A stretch of 64,000 nucleotides of DNA from contig JADFZT010000017.1 in assembly GCA_015232395.1 (NCBI GenBank), positions 1 through 64,000 on the forward strand, in the 5' to 3' direction. Shown here piece by piece: positions 33,628-44,179 of the stretch. Numbering within the stretch: position 1 is the first letter of the stretch; every line of letters starts with the position of its first letter. Position numbers and translations under genes: made by a program. The DNA comes from Magnetococcales bacterium (GTDB taxonomy: Bacteria > Pseudomonadota > Magnetococcia > Magnetococcales > JADFZT01). Under the pieces are notes generated by a model that did no database searches, was not told the origin of the DNA, and was given only the letters and a program-made list of their open reading frames with translations.

Positions 33628-35560
33628 TGTTAATGGCCTCATCTGCCGCTTTTCGTGATTCATTCTCTTGAATCAGAAAAGTTTTCACCTGCTCAAGCGA
33701 CAGGGCTCCCAAATCCTGGCCAGCCCGATTGCGCAGGCTGACCCCTTTTTCCTGCTGTTCCCGTTCACCTACAATCAAAAGATAGGGTACTTTTTTCAGG
33801 GTGTGCTCCCGGATTTTGTACCCGACTTTCTCATTACGCAAGTCTGCATCCACACGCAAGCCCGATTTGACCAGGGCGTCGCGCACTTCACTGGCCCACT
33901 CATTATGAGCCTCTGTGATCGTCAAGACAACCGCTTGTACCGGTGCAAGCCATAATGGAAAATTTCCGGCATAGTGTTCAATGAGAATTCCCAGGAATCT
34001 TTCCAGGGATCCCATGAGCGCCCGGTGGATCATGATGGGGCGATGACGCTCGCCGTCAGCTCCCACATAGGTGATATCAAACCGCTCCGGAAGATTAAAG
34101 TCCAGCTGAATCGTCGAACACTGCCATTTTCGACCGATGGCATCGGTTATTTTGACGTCGATTTTGGGTCCGTAGAAGGCCCCACCCCCCTCATCCACGA
34201 TACAATCCAATCCCCGCTGGGTGATGGCCCCTTTGAGTGCGGTGGTGGCTTTTTCCCAAATGGCATCAGAGCCGACCGATTTGGCCGGACGGGTGGAGAG
34301 AAAGATTTCAAAATCGCTGAAGCCAAAAGTGGAGAGGGTATCCAGGGTGAGATTCAGAATTGCGGTGATCTCGGATTCGATCTGGGTCTCTTCACAGAAA
34401 ATATGGGCATCGTCCTGAGTGAAGCCCCGAACCCGGAAGAGGCCGTGGAGTACACCGGACATTTCATAGCGGTAGACCGTGCCCAACTCCCCCCAACGTA
34501 AGGGAAATTCACGATAGGAACGCAGTCGATCCTTGTAGATCAGAATGTGGAACGGGCAGTTCATGGGGCGGATCTGATAGGGCTGCTCGTCCACCTCCAT
34601 GGGTTGAAACATCGATTCGCCGTAAAAATCAAGATGACCCGAAGTGCGCCACAACTCCAGATTGGCGATGTGGGGGGTATAGAGAAACTCATAACCCGCC
34701 TCACGATGTTGCTGTTTCCAATAATCCTCAATGGTTTGTCGCATGCGGGCACCCATGGGATGCCAAAAAACCATTCCCCCGCCAGCCTCTTCCTGGAGGG
34801 AAAAAAGATCCAATACCTGGCCCAAGCGGCGATGATCCCGTTTGGACGCCTCTTCCAGCTGTCTAAGATAGGCCTTGAGAGATTTTTTGTCTGCCCAAGC
34901 GGTGCCGTAGATGCGTTGGAGCTGTTTGTTTCTGGCATCTCCCCGCCAATAGGCTCCCGCTACCCGCAGCAGCTTGAAGGCGCCTAGGCGGTTGGTGGAG
35001 GGCACATGGGGCCCCCGGCAGAGATCGATAAAATCTCCTTGGGAATAAAGGGAAATATCCTCCCCTTCCGGCAGCTCACTGATGATTTCAGCCTTGTAGA
35101 CCTCCCCTTGTTCCCTGAAAAAAGCGACCGCCTTATCCCGCTCCATCAGTTTGCGGGTGACAGCAAGATTGCGCTTGACGATCTCCTTCATCCGCTTTTC
35201 AATGGCGTTGAGATCCTGAGGGGTGAAGGGGCGCTCATAATCGAAATCGTAGTAAAAGCCATTTTCCACCGACGGACCAATCGTCACCTGGGCTGCGGGA
35301 AAAAGCTCCTTGACCGCCTGGGCCATCAGATGGCTGGTGGAGTGGCGTAAAATATCCAGACCGGCATCCGATTTGGGCGTGACGATGGAAATCTCAATGT
35401 TGCTCTCGATCCGGGTAGAGAGATCCACCTGCTCACCGTCGATGGTGCCCGCCAAGGCCGCTTTGGCCAGGCCGGGACCGATGGCCGCAGCCACCTCCAG
35501 TACCGTTACCGGTTCGGGAAATTCTTTCAGACTGCCGTCAGGCAGTGTCACTTGAATCAT
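33608..35560 (-). CDS. thrS: Threonyl-tRNA synthetase
   Basis: 650 residues, standard. Domains in order: TGS ([20 protein letters not shown]), the editing domain with [16 protein letters not shown], the class II core with [20 protein letters not shown] and [20 protein letters not shown], and the anticodon-binding domain ending in [12 protein letters not shown]. Zinc ligands are the Cys of MNCP plus two His. Its ATG overlaps the glmM stop (ATGA), and its stop overlaps the probable infC start. Confidence 0.98.
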   Translation of the reverse strand: MIQVTLPDGSLKEFPEPVTVLEVAAAIGPGLAKAALAGTIDGEQVDLSTRIESNIEISIVTPKSDAGLDILRHSTSHLMAQAVKELFPAAQVTIGPSVENGFYYDFDYERPFTPQDLNAIEKRMKEIVKRNLAVTRKLMERDKAVAFFREQGEVYKAEIISELPEGEDISLYSQGDFIDLCRGPHVPSTNRLGAFKLLRVAGAYWRGDARNKQLQRIYGTAWADKKSLKAYLRQLEEASKRDHRRLGQVLDLFSLQEEAGGGMVFWHPMGARMRQTIEDYWKQQHREAGYEFLYTPHIANLELWRTSGHLDFYGESMFQPMEVDEQPYQIRPMNCPFHILIYKDRLRSYREFPLRWGELGTVYRYEMSGVLHGLFRVRGFTQDDAHIFCEETQIESEITAILNLTLDTLSTFGFSDFEIFLSTRPAKSVGSDAIWEKATTALKGAITQRGLDCIVDEGGGAFYGPKIDVKITDAIGRKWQCSTIQLDFNLPERFDITYVGADGERHRPIMIHRALMGSLERFLGILIEHYAGNFPLWLAPVQAVVLTITEAHNEWASEVRDALVKSGLRVDADLRNEKVGYKIREHTLKKVPYLLIVGEREQQEKGVSLRNRAGQDLGALSLEQVKTFLIQENESRKAADEAINRGEEKP

Positions 35561-36939
35561 GTTCGGGTTCCGCCGCTTGATGTCTCGATGGTTTCACAAA
35601 TGTCGTCAACCAGTTCTGCAATCCGCTCCGGGGAATCCCCCTCGATCATGACCCGGACCTTGGGCTCGGTGCCTGATTTGCGAACCAGAATGCGTCCGGA
35701 ATCTCCCAACTCCATTTCAGCCCGGGAAATGGCATCCTTGACCTTTTTCAGGTTCATGGGGTTGCTGCCAGGACGAATGACCACGTTTTTTAACAGTTGG
35801 GGCACCAGTTCCAGACCGGCGTCCAGTTCCGACAGGGGCTTCTGGGAGGAGGCCATCAGTTCCAAAATTTTCAGACCGGAGACCAGACCGTCACCCGTGG
35901 TGTTGTGATCCAGAAACAGAATATGCCCCGACTGCTCCCCCCCCAGGTTGAAACCGTTGGCCCGCATATGCTCCAACACATAGCGGTCCCCCACCTGGGT
36001 ACGGATCAACTTGAGATCGTGGCTCTTTAAAAAACGCTCCAGACCCAGGTTGGACATCACCGTGGCAACAACACCTCCCCCTTTGAGGCGTTCCTGTTTT
36101 TTCATCTCCACGGCACACATGGCCAGCACATGGTCGCCATCCAAAATTTTGCCGTGCTCGTCACACACCACCAAACGATCCGCATCGCCATCAAAGGCGA
36201 TCCCGATATCCGCCCGCACCTCCCGGACCTTTGCCTGAATTTTTTCCGGATGGAGGGAGCCGTAGCCGTCGTTGATGTTCAAGCCGTTGGGGGCGTTGCC
36301 GATGGTGATGACTTCTGCCCCCAGCTCCCACAAAATCGCCGGGGCCACCTTGTAGGCCGCTCCATGGGCGCAATCCACCACCACCCGCAAGCCATCCAGA
36401 CGCAGCTCTTTGGGGAAGGTGTTTTTGCAAAATTCGATATAGCGGCCCAGAGCGTCGTCGATGCGCCAGGCGCGGCCCACCTTGTCCGGTTCGGGCTGAT
36501 GCTGTTCCATCTCCCCTTCCAGCAACACCCGCTCGATCTCCTGCTCTACCGCATCGGGTAGCTTGTTGCCGCTGGGACCAAAAAACTTGATGCCGTTATC
36601 GTGGAAGGCATTATGGGAGGCGGAAATCATCACCCCCGCATCCGCCCGCAAGGCCCGGGTCAAAAAAGCGATGGCCGGTGTGGGAATAGGCCCTACCTGG
36701 AGGCAGTGGATCCCCATGGAGGTGAGTCCGGCTCTTAAGGCGGACTCGAAAAGATAGCCCGAAAGCCGGGTATCCTTGCCAATCACCACCCGATGACGAT
36801 GCTCGCCGGTACGGAAAACCAAGCCCGCCGCCCGCCCCAGTTTCAAAACCAACTCCGGGGTCATGGGGTGTTGATTGGCTTCACCGCGAATGCCGTCGGT
36901 GCCGAAAAATTGTCGAGCTGAATCTTTTTTTGGGCTCAT
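35557..36939 (-). CDS. glmM: Phosphoglucosamine mutase
   Basis: 460 residues from ATG at 36939, the usual length; that ATG overlaps the folP stop (TAATG) with GGAGG nine bases before. [11 protein letters not shown] opens the protein. The phosphoserine loop is [17 protein letters not shown], the metal loop is [10 protein letters not shown] and the substrate loop is GGEQSGHI. It converts glucosamine-6-phosphate to glucosamine-1-phosphate for peptidoglycan and LPS. The ftsH-folP-glmM order is widely conserved. Confidence 0.96.
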   Translation of the reverse strand: MSPKKDSARQFFGTDGIRGEANQHPMTPELVLKLGRAAGLVFRTGEHRHRVVIGKDTRLSGYLFESALRAGLTSMGIHCLQVGPIPTPAIAFLTRALRADAGVMISASHNAFHDNGIKFFGPSGNKLPDAVEQEIERVLLEGEMEQHQPEPDKVGRAWRIDDALGRYIEFCKNTFPKELRLDGLRVVVDCAHGAAYKVAPAILWELGAEVITIGNAPNGLNINDGYGSLHPEKIQAKVREVRADIGIAFDGDADRLVVCDEHGKILDGDHVLAMCAVEMKKQERLKGGGVVATVMSNLGLERFLKSHDLKLIRTQVGDRYVLEHMRANGFNLGGEQSGHILFLDHNTTGDGLVSGLKILELMASSQKPLSELDAGLELVPQLLKNVVIRPGSNPMNLKKVKDAISRAEMELGDSGRILVRKSGTEPKVRVMIEGDSPERIAELVDDICETIETSSGGTRT

Positions 36940-38153
36940 TATGCCGCAGCCTCCAAACCTTCCGACCAACCGAGGGCGGTGTCCAGTGCCTGACGGGTCC
37001 CAGCCACGTCATGTACCCGCACCATATCCGCTCCCCCCCAAAGAGCCCCCAGAGCGGCCAAAACGTGGCTGCCCACATCCCGCTTTTCCGGTTTGGCTTC
37101 CCCTGTCAGCGCCCCCACCACCCGTTTGCGTGAAACCCCCAAAAGCAGAGGCACCCCGAGACCTTTCAACACCGGCAGATGACGCAGGAGTGTGAGATTG
37201 TGTTGGGTGGACTTGCCAAAACCAATCCCGGGGTCGGCGATCAAACGTTTTGGATCAATGCCGTGTTTTTGGCAAAGAGTGATGCGTTCCTCTAAAAATT
37301 CAAATACCTCCACCACCACATCCTGATAGTGGGGAGCCTCCTGCATGGTGGCCGGTGTGCCGCCCATGTGCATGAGAATAATGGGATGATCAGTGGCAGC
37401 CAGCAGTTCCAATGCTTCGGGGTTGATCCCATCCCGGTTGGAAGAGGGGCCAGTGCTGTCCCCAGTGTTCATCCCCCCTCCCAGGGCGGTGACATCGTTG
37501 ATCATCCCGGCTCCCACCGCCAGGGCTTTTTTCATCACCCCCGCCTTGGAGGTGTCCACCGATATGGGAATTTTAACCCGCTGGGCCAAGGCTTCCACTA
37601 CCGGCAAAACCCGTTGGCACTCTTGTTCAAGAGAGACCGGTGTGGCTCCTGGACGGGTGGACTCTCCCCCCACATCCAGAATATCCGCACCCGCTTCAGC
37701 CAGTGCAACACCCTGGGCCACGGCTTCGTCCACACTCTCAAGACGCCCCCCATCGGAAAATGAATCCGGGGTGACGTTGAGGATGCCCATGATCAGAGGC
37801 CGACTAAAATCCAGCTGCCAGCGTGGATTATCCCCCCAGCCATAGCGATGAGGGGGGGCGGTATGGTTTGCGAGTGCGGTACGGATTTTTTCGCCAGCCC
37901 CTTTGGCTGCGCTGCGATCCAGTTGGGTGAGCCAAGCCAGCAGCCCCCCTTGGGAGAGCAGGCCCTTTATTTCACTCCGGTCACCCTCCGCCAACACGGT
38001 CATCCCCGGCGGCGGCAGGTCGTGCCACTGGGGCAACCACCCCAAAATACGCAACTGCCAGAGGCGTTCGTTGGGGGGCAGGGCAGGGGCCGTGAGGCTG
38101 CGCCCGGCAAAAGCTCCCCCGGTCAGCGGCTCCAAAAAGACGCGGACGGTCAT
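36939..38153 (-). CDS. folP: Dihydropteroate synthase with N-terminal extension
   Basis: 404 residues against about 280 for a minimal DHPS. The catalytic TIM barrel begins near residue 118: LIMGILNVTPDSFSDGG, DVGGESTRPG, SVDTSKAGVM, ADPGIGFGKS, and LLGVSRKRVVG are the classic motifs. Residues 1 to about 115 form an extra domain of unknown role. A Gly/Ser-rich insert of about 20 residues follows INDVTALGG. It condenses p-aminobenzoate with dihydropterin pyrophosphate. The ATG overlaps the ftsH stop (ATGA). Confidence 0.94.
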   Translation of the reverse strand: MTVRVFLEPLTGGAFAGRSLTAPALPPNERLWQLRILGWLPQWHDLPPPGMTVLAEGDRSEIKGLLSQGGLLAWLTQLDRSAAKGAGEKIRTALANHTAPPHRYGWGDNPRWQLDFSRPLIMGILNVTPDSFSDGGRLESVDEAVAQGVALAEAGADILDVGGESTRPGATPVSLEQECQRVLPVVEALAQRVKIPISVDTSKAGVMKKALAVGAGMINDVTALGGGMNTGDSTGPSSNRDGINPEALELLAATDHPIILMHMGGTPATMQEAPHYQDVVVEVFEFLEERITLCQKHGIDPKRLIADPGIGFGKSTQHNLTLLRHLPVLKGLGVPLLLGVSRKRVVGALTGEAKPEKRDVGSHVLAALGALWGGADMVRVHDVAGTRQALDTALGWSEGLEAAA

Positions 38154-40186
38154 GGATCGTTGGCAGGCCTGGATGGGGAGTCGGGATCCTCAGGGGAGGT
38201 ATCGTTCCCTGAATCATCCTGGGAGGCCGGTGTGTCGACCGAGCTGTCGGCGCTATCCAGGCTGCTGTCATCATCAGAGGAGCTCTCTGCTGCAGATGGG
38301 CTGTCGGTGGCGGCGTCCGTGTTGGCGGCGTCACCGTCGCTCTCTGTGGCGTTTTTGGGCTTGCTCGGAATCACCGGTTTCAGGGCTTCTTCCGGGGGCA
38401 GTCCCTTCATCAGGGCCGCAACCTCTTCACCGTCCAGGGATTCCTTGTCCAGGAGAGCCTGGGACATGGTGCGGAGAATGTCCGCCTGGTCGATGATGAT
38501 CTGTTTGGCCTTGAGATAGTTGCGGTTGATGATGGCGTGGACTTCTTCATCAATGGTGCGGGCAGTGGTTTCGGAAATGGTTCGGTTTTGGGTGATCTCC
38601 CGGCCCAGAAAAATTTCCTCCTCTTTGTCGCCAAAGGTGAGGGGACCCAGGGTTTCACTCATGCCGAATTCGCACACCATGGAGCGGGCGATGTCGGTGG
38701 CCCGTTTGATGTCGTTACCGGCACCGGTGGTGAGCTGGTTGAGTTCCAACTCTTCAGCCAGTCGTCCACCCATCAGGATGGCAATGTTGTTTTCCAGCTG
38801 GGATTTGGAGTAGGTGTGGCGATCTTCGGTGGGGAGCTGCATGGTAAGCCCCAACGCCCGGCCCCGGGGGATAATGGTCACTTTATGGACCGGGTCAGTA
38901 TCCGGCAGCACGCAGGCAACCACGGTGTGTCCGGCTTCGTGGAAGGCGGTGGTACGGCGTTCGGAGTCGGAAATGATAGCAGATTTGCGGGGCTTGCCCA
39001 TCATGACCTTGTCTTTGGCTGTCTCAAAGTCTTCCATATCCACCAGTTTTTTGTCGAGCTGCGCTGCCCCCAGAGCGGCTTCGTTGACCAGGTTGGCCAG
39101 GTCGGCCCCGGAAAAGCCCGGCGTACCCCGTGCAATCACCTCAGGATTGACGCTTTCAGCGATCGGCACTTTGCTCATGTGCACTCGGAGAATCTGGGTG
39201 CGGCCCAAAATATCCGGATTGGGTACCGCCACCTGACGGTCAAAGCGGCCCGGTCTCAGAAGGGCGGGATCCAGCACATCCGGGCGGTTGGTGGCGGCTA
39301 CCAGGATCACGCCATCAGCAGATTCAAAGCCATCCATCTCCACCAGGAGTTGATTGAGGGTCTGCTCACGCTCGTCGTGTCCACCCCCCAAGCCCGCGCC
39401 ACGATGACGGCCTACCGCGTCGATTTCATCGATAAAGATAATGCAGGGGGCGTTTTTCTTGCCCTGTTCAAACATATCCCGCACCCGGGCAGCACCTACA
39501 CCCACAAACATTTCCACAAAGTCCGAGCCGGATAGATTGTAGAAAGGCACGTTGGCCTCCCCGGCAATAGCCCGGGCGAGCAGGGTTTTACCCGTTCCCG
39601 GAGGCCCGATCAGCAGCACTCCCTTGGGAATTTTCCCCCCGAGGCGTTGGAATTTTTGCGGATTTTTGAGGAATTGGATCACCTCTTGAAGCTCTTCCTT
39701 GGCCTCGTCGATACCCGCTACATCGGCAAAGGTGACCTTGGTGTGCTGGTCGGAGAGCATGCGTGCCTTGGATTTGCCGAAGGACATCGCTCCGCGTCCC
39801 CCCCCGGATTGCATCTGCCGCATGAAAAATATCCAGACACCGATGAGTAATAACATCGGAAACCAGGAGATGAGCAGCGTCAGGAGGATGGGGGTCTCTT
39901 CCGGAGGCCGTGCGGTGATGTTGACCTTTTTTTCCCGCAGCATGCGCATCAGGTCGGGATCATCCGGGGTATAGGTCGCAAAGGGGGTGCCATTGGTATA
40001 TATACCGCTCAGATGGCGCCCTTGGACTGTGACATCGGTTATTTCACCCTGATCCAGTTGATACAGAAAATCGGAAAAGGTGATGGGTTGATTCCGGGCG
40101 GTGGGCTGATTAAAAAGATTGAACAACATGATCAGCAGCAGGCCGATCACCAGCCAGAGGGACAGGTTTTTATAAAATCCGTTCAA
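38150..40186 (-). CDS. ftsH: ATP-dependent zinc metalloprotease FtsH
   Basis: 678 residues from a proposed TTG at 40186, which has GGGAG seven bases before and yields the typical short N-terminus [17 protein letters not shown]; the frame stays open to 40249. Two membrane helices flank a periplasmic domain. The AAA module has Walker [15 protein letters not shown] and Walker [10 protein letters not shown], and the protease site is HEAGH. The C-terminus is a long acidic Asp/Ser tail. It degrades membrane and regulatory proteins and is modulated by HflKC, encoded at 55359-57334. Confidence 0.96.
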   Translation of the reverse strand: MNGFYKNLSLWLVIGLLLIMLFNLFNQPTARNQPITFSDFLYQLDQGEITDVTVQGRHLSGIYTNGTPFATYTPDDPDLMRMLREKKVNITARPPEETPILLTLLISWFPMLLLIGVWIFFMRQMQSGGGRGAMSFGKSKARMLSDQHTKVTFADVAGIDEAKEELQEVIQFLKNPQKFQRLGGKIPKGVLLIGPPGTGKTLLARAIAGEANVPFYNLSGSDFVEMFVGVGAARVRDMFEQGKKNAPCIIFIDEIDAVGRHRGAGLGGGHDEREQTLNQLLVEMDGFESADGVILVAATNRPDVLDPALLRPGRFDRQVAVPNPDILGRTQILRVHMSKVPIAESVNPEVIARGTPGFSGADLANLVNEAALGAAQLDKKLVDMEDFETAKDKVMMGKPRKSAIISDSERRTTAFHEAGHTVVACVLPDTDPVHKVTIIPRGRALGLTMQLPTEDRHTYSKSQLENNIAILMGGRLAEELELNQLTTGAGNDIKRATDIARSMVCEFGMSETLGPLTFGDKEEEIFLGREITQNRTISETTARTIDEEVHAIINRNYLKAKQIIIDQADILRTMSQALLDKESLDGEEVAALMKGLPPEEALKPVIPSKPKNATESDGDAANTDAATDSPSAAESSSDDDSSLDSADSSVDTPASQDDSGNDTSPEDPDSPSRPANDP

Positions 40187-40349
40187 CAAACGACTCCCGG
40201 AGATTTTTTTTGACAGTGAGGGATGGCAAGAACCCATCCCGGTGAGCATTTGGTATCAACCTTACAAGATAGGAAATTCCTATAAAAAGTTCAACGGTTC
40301 CCATCTTCTTTCCGTAAGGCCGGCGTTTAAAAGCGTCACGATGTCCACT

Positions 40350-41495
40350 TTATTTCCGTGGGGCTTGCCGGGTTGGGTGAAAGCGGATCACCGATCCCAG
40401 TCGTTGGATGGCCAAGCCCTGCATGCGCATGGACCAACGCTTGCGAGGGTCATCAAGCAGGTGCAAAAATCCCTCTCTGGCTCGCAATCCCGGGGGATGA
40501 GGGGCTTGGGTGAGCTGTTTATGAGAGCGAATAAGGGCTCTTAAAATCAGCTCCGGGGGCCACTTTTTCAGACCATCATAGCTGATTTCAAGGCTGCCAT
40601 CCGGGTGAATTTTCGGCTCCAGTTGTGGCCAAAGGCTCTGCAACATCCATTCCAGGGCCTGGTCCGCCCGTCCCATGGCCGTGGCGACGCTGGCCAGGGT
40701 GGCATTGGGATGGGGCATGCCGGTTTTTTCCAGGGCAGGAATCAACTCCTGGCGAATACGGTTACGGCGGTAGGTGGTCTCCCGGTTGCTGGGATCTTCC
40801 CGCCAGGGGTGGGGGTGGCTCTGCAACCATCGAATCAGTGCCTTTTTGGTAAAACCCAGCAATGGCCGGATCAGGTCGATGCCAGGAGCCAGGGTGCGCC
40901 GGGTGGGCATGGCCGACAGACCGGTGACACCGCCCCCCCGCATCAAGCGGTCGAGAAAGGTCTCCCCCTGATCGTCCTGATGGTGGCCGGTAGCGATACA
41001 GGGCGCGTTGAAGTGGCGGGCCGTGGTCACTAAAAAACGATACCGGGCCTCCCGAGCCTGGGCTTGCAGGTTGCCGGGTGGGGTGTTCCCCTGCCACCTT
41101 TCAATCAGGCAGCGCACCCCGAGGTCGGCTGCACTCTTGGCCACAAATTCGGCCTCTTGGGCAGATTCCGCCCGCAGTCCATGATCAAAATGGGCTACCA
41201 GGCTCTCATCCGGGGTTACCAGACCGCTTTGGATCACCAGATGGAGCAGGGCCATGGAATCGCTCCCCCCGGACACCCCCATCACCAGTCGGGGCGGGGA
41301 GCCCAGCAGCGGTTTGGCAGTCTTGAAAAAATGGCGCTCCAGGGCGGCGACCTCTTTGGGGGTTAGAGTCCGGGGGGCGACTGGGAGTTCCTGGGGGGAG
41401 TGGTTCTTATCGGTCCCGGGAAAGTGCTTCTCAGAACCAGATGCTTCCTGTTGAGGTCGGTCGTCACTCTCCCCGGCGTTCAGCTCATCCGGCAT
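40350..41495 (-). CDS. tilS: tRNA(Ile)-lysidine synthetase
   Basis: 381 residues from ATG at 41495, which overlaps the end of queC by 11 bp; the frame continues upstream inside queC. The N-terminus to about residue 60 is a polar extension. The ATP pyrophosphatase loop is [15 protein letters not shown], followed by HFDHGLR and [20 protein letters not shown]-terminal TilS domain follows. It converts C34 of tRNA-Ile(CAU) to lysidine. The ribosome site is weak, suggesting coupling to queC. Confidence 0.93.
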   Translation of the reverse strand: MPDELNAGESDDRPQQEASGSEKHFPGTDKNHSPQELPVAPRTLTPKEVAALERHFFKTAKPLLGSPPRLVMGVSGGSDSMALLHLVIQSGLVTPDESLVAHFDHGLRAESAQEAEFVAKSAADLGVRCLIERWQGNTPPGNLQAQAREARYRFLVTTARHFNAPCIATGHHQDDQGETFLDRLMRGGGVTGLSAMPTRRTLAPGIDLIRPLLGFTKKALIRWLQSHPHPWREDPSNRETTYRRNRIRQELIPALEKTGMPHPNATLASVATAMGRADQALEWMLQSLWPQLEPKIHPDGSLEISYDGLKKWPPELILRALIRSHKQLTQAPHPPGLRAREGFLHLLDDPRKRWSMRMQGLAIQRLGSVIRFHPTRQAPRK

Positions 41496-42186
41496 CGGGA
41501 AGGGTCCGATAGGGAGCCGGATCGGGAATTCCAAGGGTGTGGAAGGCGGCCAGGCGCAGTCGGCAGCTATCGCACAAACCGCAGGCCGCTCCCCCAACAT
41601 CCGGATCGTAGCAGGAGCGGGTGAGGCCATAATCGACCCCCAGGGCGAGACCCCGCTCGATAATTTGCGCTTTGGTGAGCTGGATCAATGGGGCATGAAT
41701 CCGAAAGGGGCGGCCACTGATCCCCTCACGGGTGGCCAGATTGGCCAATTTTTCGAAGGCTTCGATAAAAGCCGGGCGGCAATCCGGATAGCCGGAATAG
41801 TCTACGGCATTGACCCCGATAAACAGATCGTAAGCCCCTAATATTTCCGCTCGGGCCAGGGCCATGGAGAGAAAAACCGTGTTGCGGGCCGGGACATAGG
41901 TTACTGGGATTCCCTCGGACAACCCCTCTTTGGGAACGCCAGGGCCACCGGTCAAAGCCGAGCCTGCCAGGAGTTCCGGGTTGAGATCCAGGATGAGGTG
42001 GGAGGTCGCCCCGATGCGTTGAGCCAACCGGGAGGCGGCTGCAATCTCCCCAAGGTGGCGCTGGCCGTAGCGAAAGCTCAAGGTGTGGATTTCAAATCCA
42101 TCCGCCTGGGCGATGTGCAGGCAGGTGGCGGAATCCAGACCCCCTGAAACCAACACGACGGCCTTTTTGTCGGCCCATTTTGGCAT
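41485..42186 (-). CDS. queC: 7-cyano-7-deazaguanine synthase
   Basis: 233 residues. The N-terminal PP-loop is [24 protein letters not shown] follows, and the C-terminal zinc site is [17 protein letters not shown], four Cys as expected. It makes preQ0 from carboxy-deazaguanine in queuosine synthesis. In Pseudomonas queE-queC also follow the tol-pal-cpoB genes; queE is not in this place here. It is 61 bp downstream of cpoB. Confidence 0.96.
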   Translation of the reverse strand: MPKWADKKAVVLVSGGLDSATCLHIAQADGFEIHTLSFRYGQRHLGEIAAASRLAQRIGATSHLILDLNPELLAGSALTGGPGVPKEGLSEGIPVTYVPARNTVFLSMALARAEILGAYDLFIGVNAVDYSGYPDCRPAFIEAFEKLANLATREGISGRPFRIHAPLIQLTKAQIIERGLALGVDYGLTRSCYDPDVGGAACGLCDSCRLRLAAFHTLGIPDPAPYRTLPDAG

Positions 42187-42247
42187 GGATGCCCTTTAAG
42201 CCTTTGACCTGTTTTGGAGCGTGCCGGAAAGCCGTACGACAGCCTGA

Positions 42248-43324
42248 TTAGTTGCCCATTTTGGCATCAATGAGCTTGAGCCTTTGCTTGGCTTTGGGCA
42301 CCGCCGGGGAGCTGGGATAATCCTTGACCAGGAGGTCCAGGGTGGCCCGGGAGTTGGCCACGTCGTTCAGCTCATAGAAGGAAAAGCCGATTTTGAGCAG
42401 GCTTCCAGGCACCTTGTCGCTGGCAGGCCAGCGGGTGAGCACTTCACCGAAGGCTTTCAAGGCGTCTTGAAAGTGGCCCTGAACATAATAGATCTCTCCC
42501 ACCCAGTATTGGGCGTTATCGGTCAGGGGATCATCAGGATACCACTTGAGGAAAGAGTTGAACTCCACCAATGCCTGATCGTATTGCAGGCTTTTGATGC
42601 GGGAAAAGGCTTGGTCATACACCTCCCGGGGGGTGGTCGTGGCCGGTGGCGTATCTGGAATGGGTGGCAGGGCCGGGGCTTTTTGGACGGTTTTGGCTGG
42701 CTGCTTCGACTGGACCGGTGTGGTGGTTCGTGTGTTTTGCTGGGCAGGTATGGGTGTGGTGACCATCACCGATTGGGTCGGTTGGGTGGTGTCGCCTATG
42801 ATGACGGGCTGTGTGGGTTCACTATAGCGGGTGGAGGGGGGTGGGGAGCTTGAACGCTCCTCTTCCAGATCAGCCAGGTTTTCGGTCAGGCGCTTGTTAT
42901 CGTGCTGCACCACTTCCAGGCTGCCCCGTAACTGATCCACCTCCTTGCCCAGATTGACAAGCTGCTGGTTGAGCCCGGCGAGCTGTTTGCGGTCGGCTTC
43001 GTTTTTACGTTTCAGATCCGTGACCTGGCGGTCGAGCTGCACCACCTTGCGCTCGAGAGGGGAGAGGGGGGGAGGCTGTTTTTTGGCCGCAGGGGCTGGG
43101 TCAGCGGCCTCCTCAGGGGGAGGTGCCCCCACGCAGCTGGTCAGCATCAACCCCAAAGGCAACACCATGAGAGTCAATACCAGCTGCCGTGGGATGAAAG
43201 CCAGCCAGCCTCTGCCCGTCGTTGCAGGGGAGATTGTCACCATTCCATCCTGAATTGCCTTTTTCTCGGGCAGCAGAGAGGCCTCGTTGCCACCCTTCGA
43301 CATCAATCGACCCGGATTTGCCAT
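42248..43324 (-). CDS. cpoB: Cell division coordinator CpoB (YbgF), Tol-Pal associated
   Basis: 358 residues from ATG 43324 with GGAG before it. An unusually long polar N-terminus precedes the hydrophobic signal (QLVLTLMVLPLGLMLTSC), whose LTSC could be a lipobox; a start at 43243 would give a normal-length leader. A coiled coil follows (LERKVVQLDRQVTDLKRKNE onward), then a Thr/Pro/Gln linker, then TPR repeats (YDQAFSRIKSLQYDQALVEF, AQYWVGEIYYVQGHFQDALK). CpoB links septal murein synthesis to outer-membrane constriction. It sits directly after pal. Confidence 0.9.
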   Translation of the reverse strand: MANPGRLMSKGGNEASLLPEKKAIQDGMVTISPATTGRGWLAFIPRQLVLTLMVLPLGLMLTSCVGAPPPEEAADPAPAAKKQPPPLSPLERKVVQLDRQVTDLKRKNEADRKQLAGLNQQLVNLGKEVDQLRGSLEVVQHDNKRLTENLADLEEERSSSPPPSTRYSEPTQPVIIGDTTQPTQSVMVTTPIPAQQNTRTTTPVQSKQPAKTVQKAPALPPIPDTPPATTTPREVYDQAFSRIKSLQYDQALVEFNSFLKWYPDDPLTDNAQYWVGEIYYVQGHFQDALKAFGEVLTRWPASDKVPGSLLKIGFSFYELNDVANSRATLDLLVKDYPSSPAVPKAKQRLKLIDAKMGN

Positions 43325-43347
43325 GGACCTCTCCAAACCCGGTTAAA

Positions 43348-43968
43348 CTATTGCAGGACGATTTCAGCCCGGCGGTTTTTATCCCAGGCGAATTCGTTGT
43401 GATCGTGCATCAGAGGCCGCTCCTTGCCGTAGGAGATGGTCTGGATACGGGTTTCATCCACTCCCAGGGCAACCAGCGCCCGCTTGACGGATTCGGCGCG
43501 CTCCTGCCCCAGGGCCAGGTTGTATTCCCGGGTGCCCCGCTCATCGCAGTGCCCCTCGACGATCACTTTTTCCACCTGCTGCCCGGCGATCCACTGAACG
43601 TTCAGGCTCAGAATGGCCTGGGCTTCAGGTGTGACCTGGGAAGAGTTGAAATCAAAGTGGATCCGATGTTCCGGCTCAGAGGTGAGGGGTTCCCCATAGC
43701 CCAGCCCCCCTTCGGCATAGGTGCCGCCGGTACCGTCAGGACCATCGATGTTTGATTCGCTACCCGAGTAGGGATCGATGGGGTGGCCATCCTGGTCATA
43801 CTGTTGACTGCCGTCATAGCGATCCATCGAGGTGCCACCGCTCTCTTCCCAGCCACCCTCGCCAGAGGGTTGTGGGGCCGGGTCGGGTCCCTTTTTCGGA
43901 ATGTCTCCGCACCCGCCCAAGACTCCCAGGGATAATACGGCTGCCAGCAAAAATCCCGTACGATTCAT
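43348..43968 (-). CDS. pal: Peptidoglycan-associated lipoprotein Pal
   Basis: 206 residues from ATG 43968 (GGGAG eight bases before). The signal ends in lipobox LGGC. A Gly/Ser/Asp-rich linker of about 90 residues follows, longer than in E. coli Pal. The C-terminal OmpA-like domain includes IHFDFNSSQVTPEAQ and VIVEGHCDERGTREYNLALG, with the Asp and Arg that bind meso-diaminopimelate. It anchors the outer membrane to murein and docks TolB. It lies 212 bp after tolB. Confidence 0.95.
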   Translation of the reverse strand: MNRTGFLLAAVLSLGVLGGCGDIPKKGPDPAPQPSGEGGWEESGGTSMDRYDGSQQYDQDGHPIDPYSGSESNIDGPDGTGGTYAEGGLGYGEPLTSEPEHRIHFDFNSSQVTPEAQAILSLNVQWIAGQQVEKVIVEGHCDERGTREYNLALGQERAESVKRALVALGVDETRIQTISYGKERPLMHDHNEFAWDKNRRAEIVLQ

Positions 43969-44179
43969 TCCGAACGCTCCCAAATTAAGGTGATACTGAA
44001 ATCATTCTGACAGTTTGACATCATCGAGTCCGATGCTCCCATAGCCTTCTTTTGAAGGAACCAAACCGGTATTGCAACCCGTTGGGTCGAGCATCTGGTG
44101 TTATTGTAAATCCAAGGTGACAAAGCGGCCACCGGGTGTCGTTAACGCATCCATGGTGACATGCTCTCACCGCTGGTCA

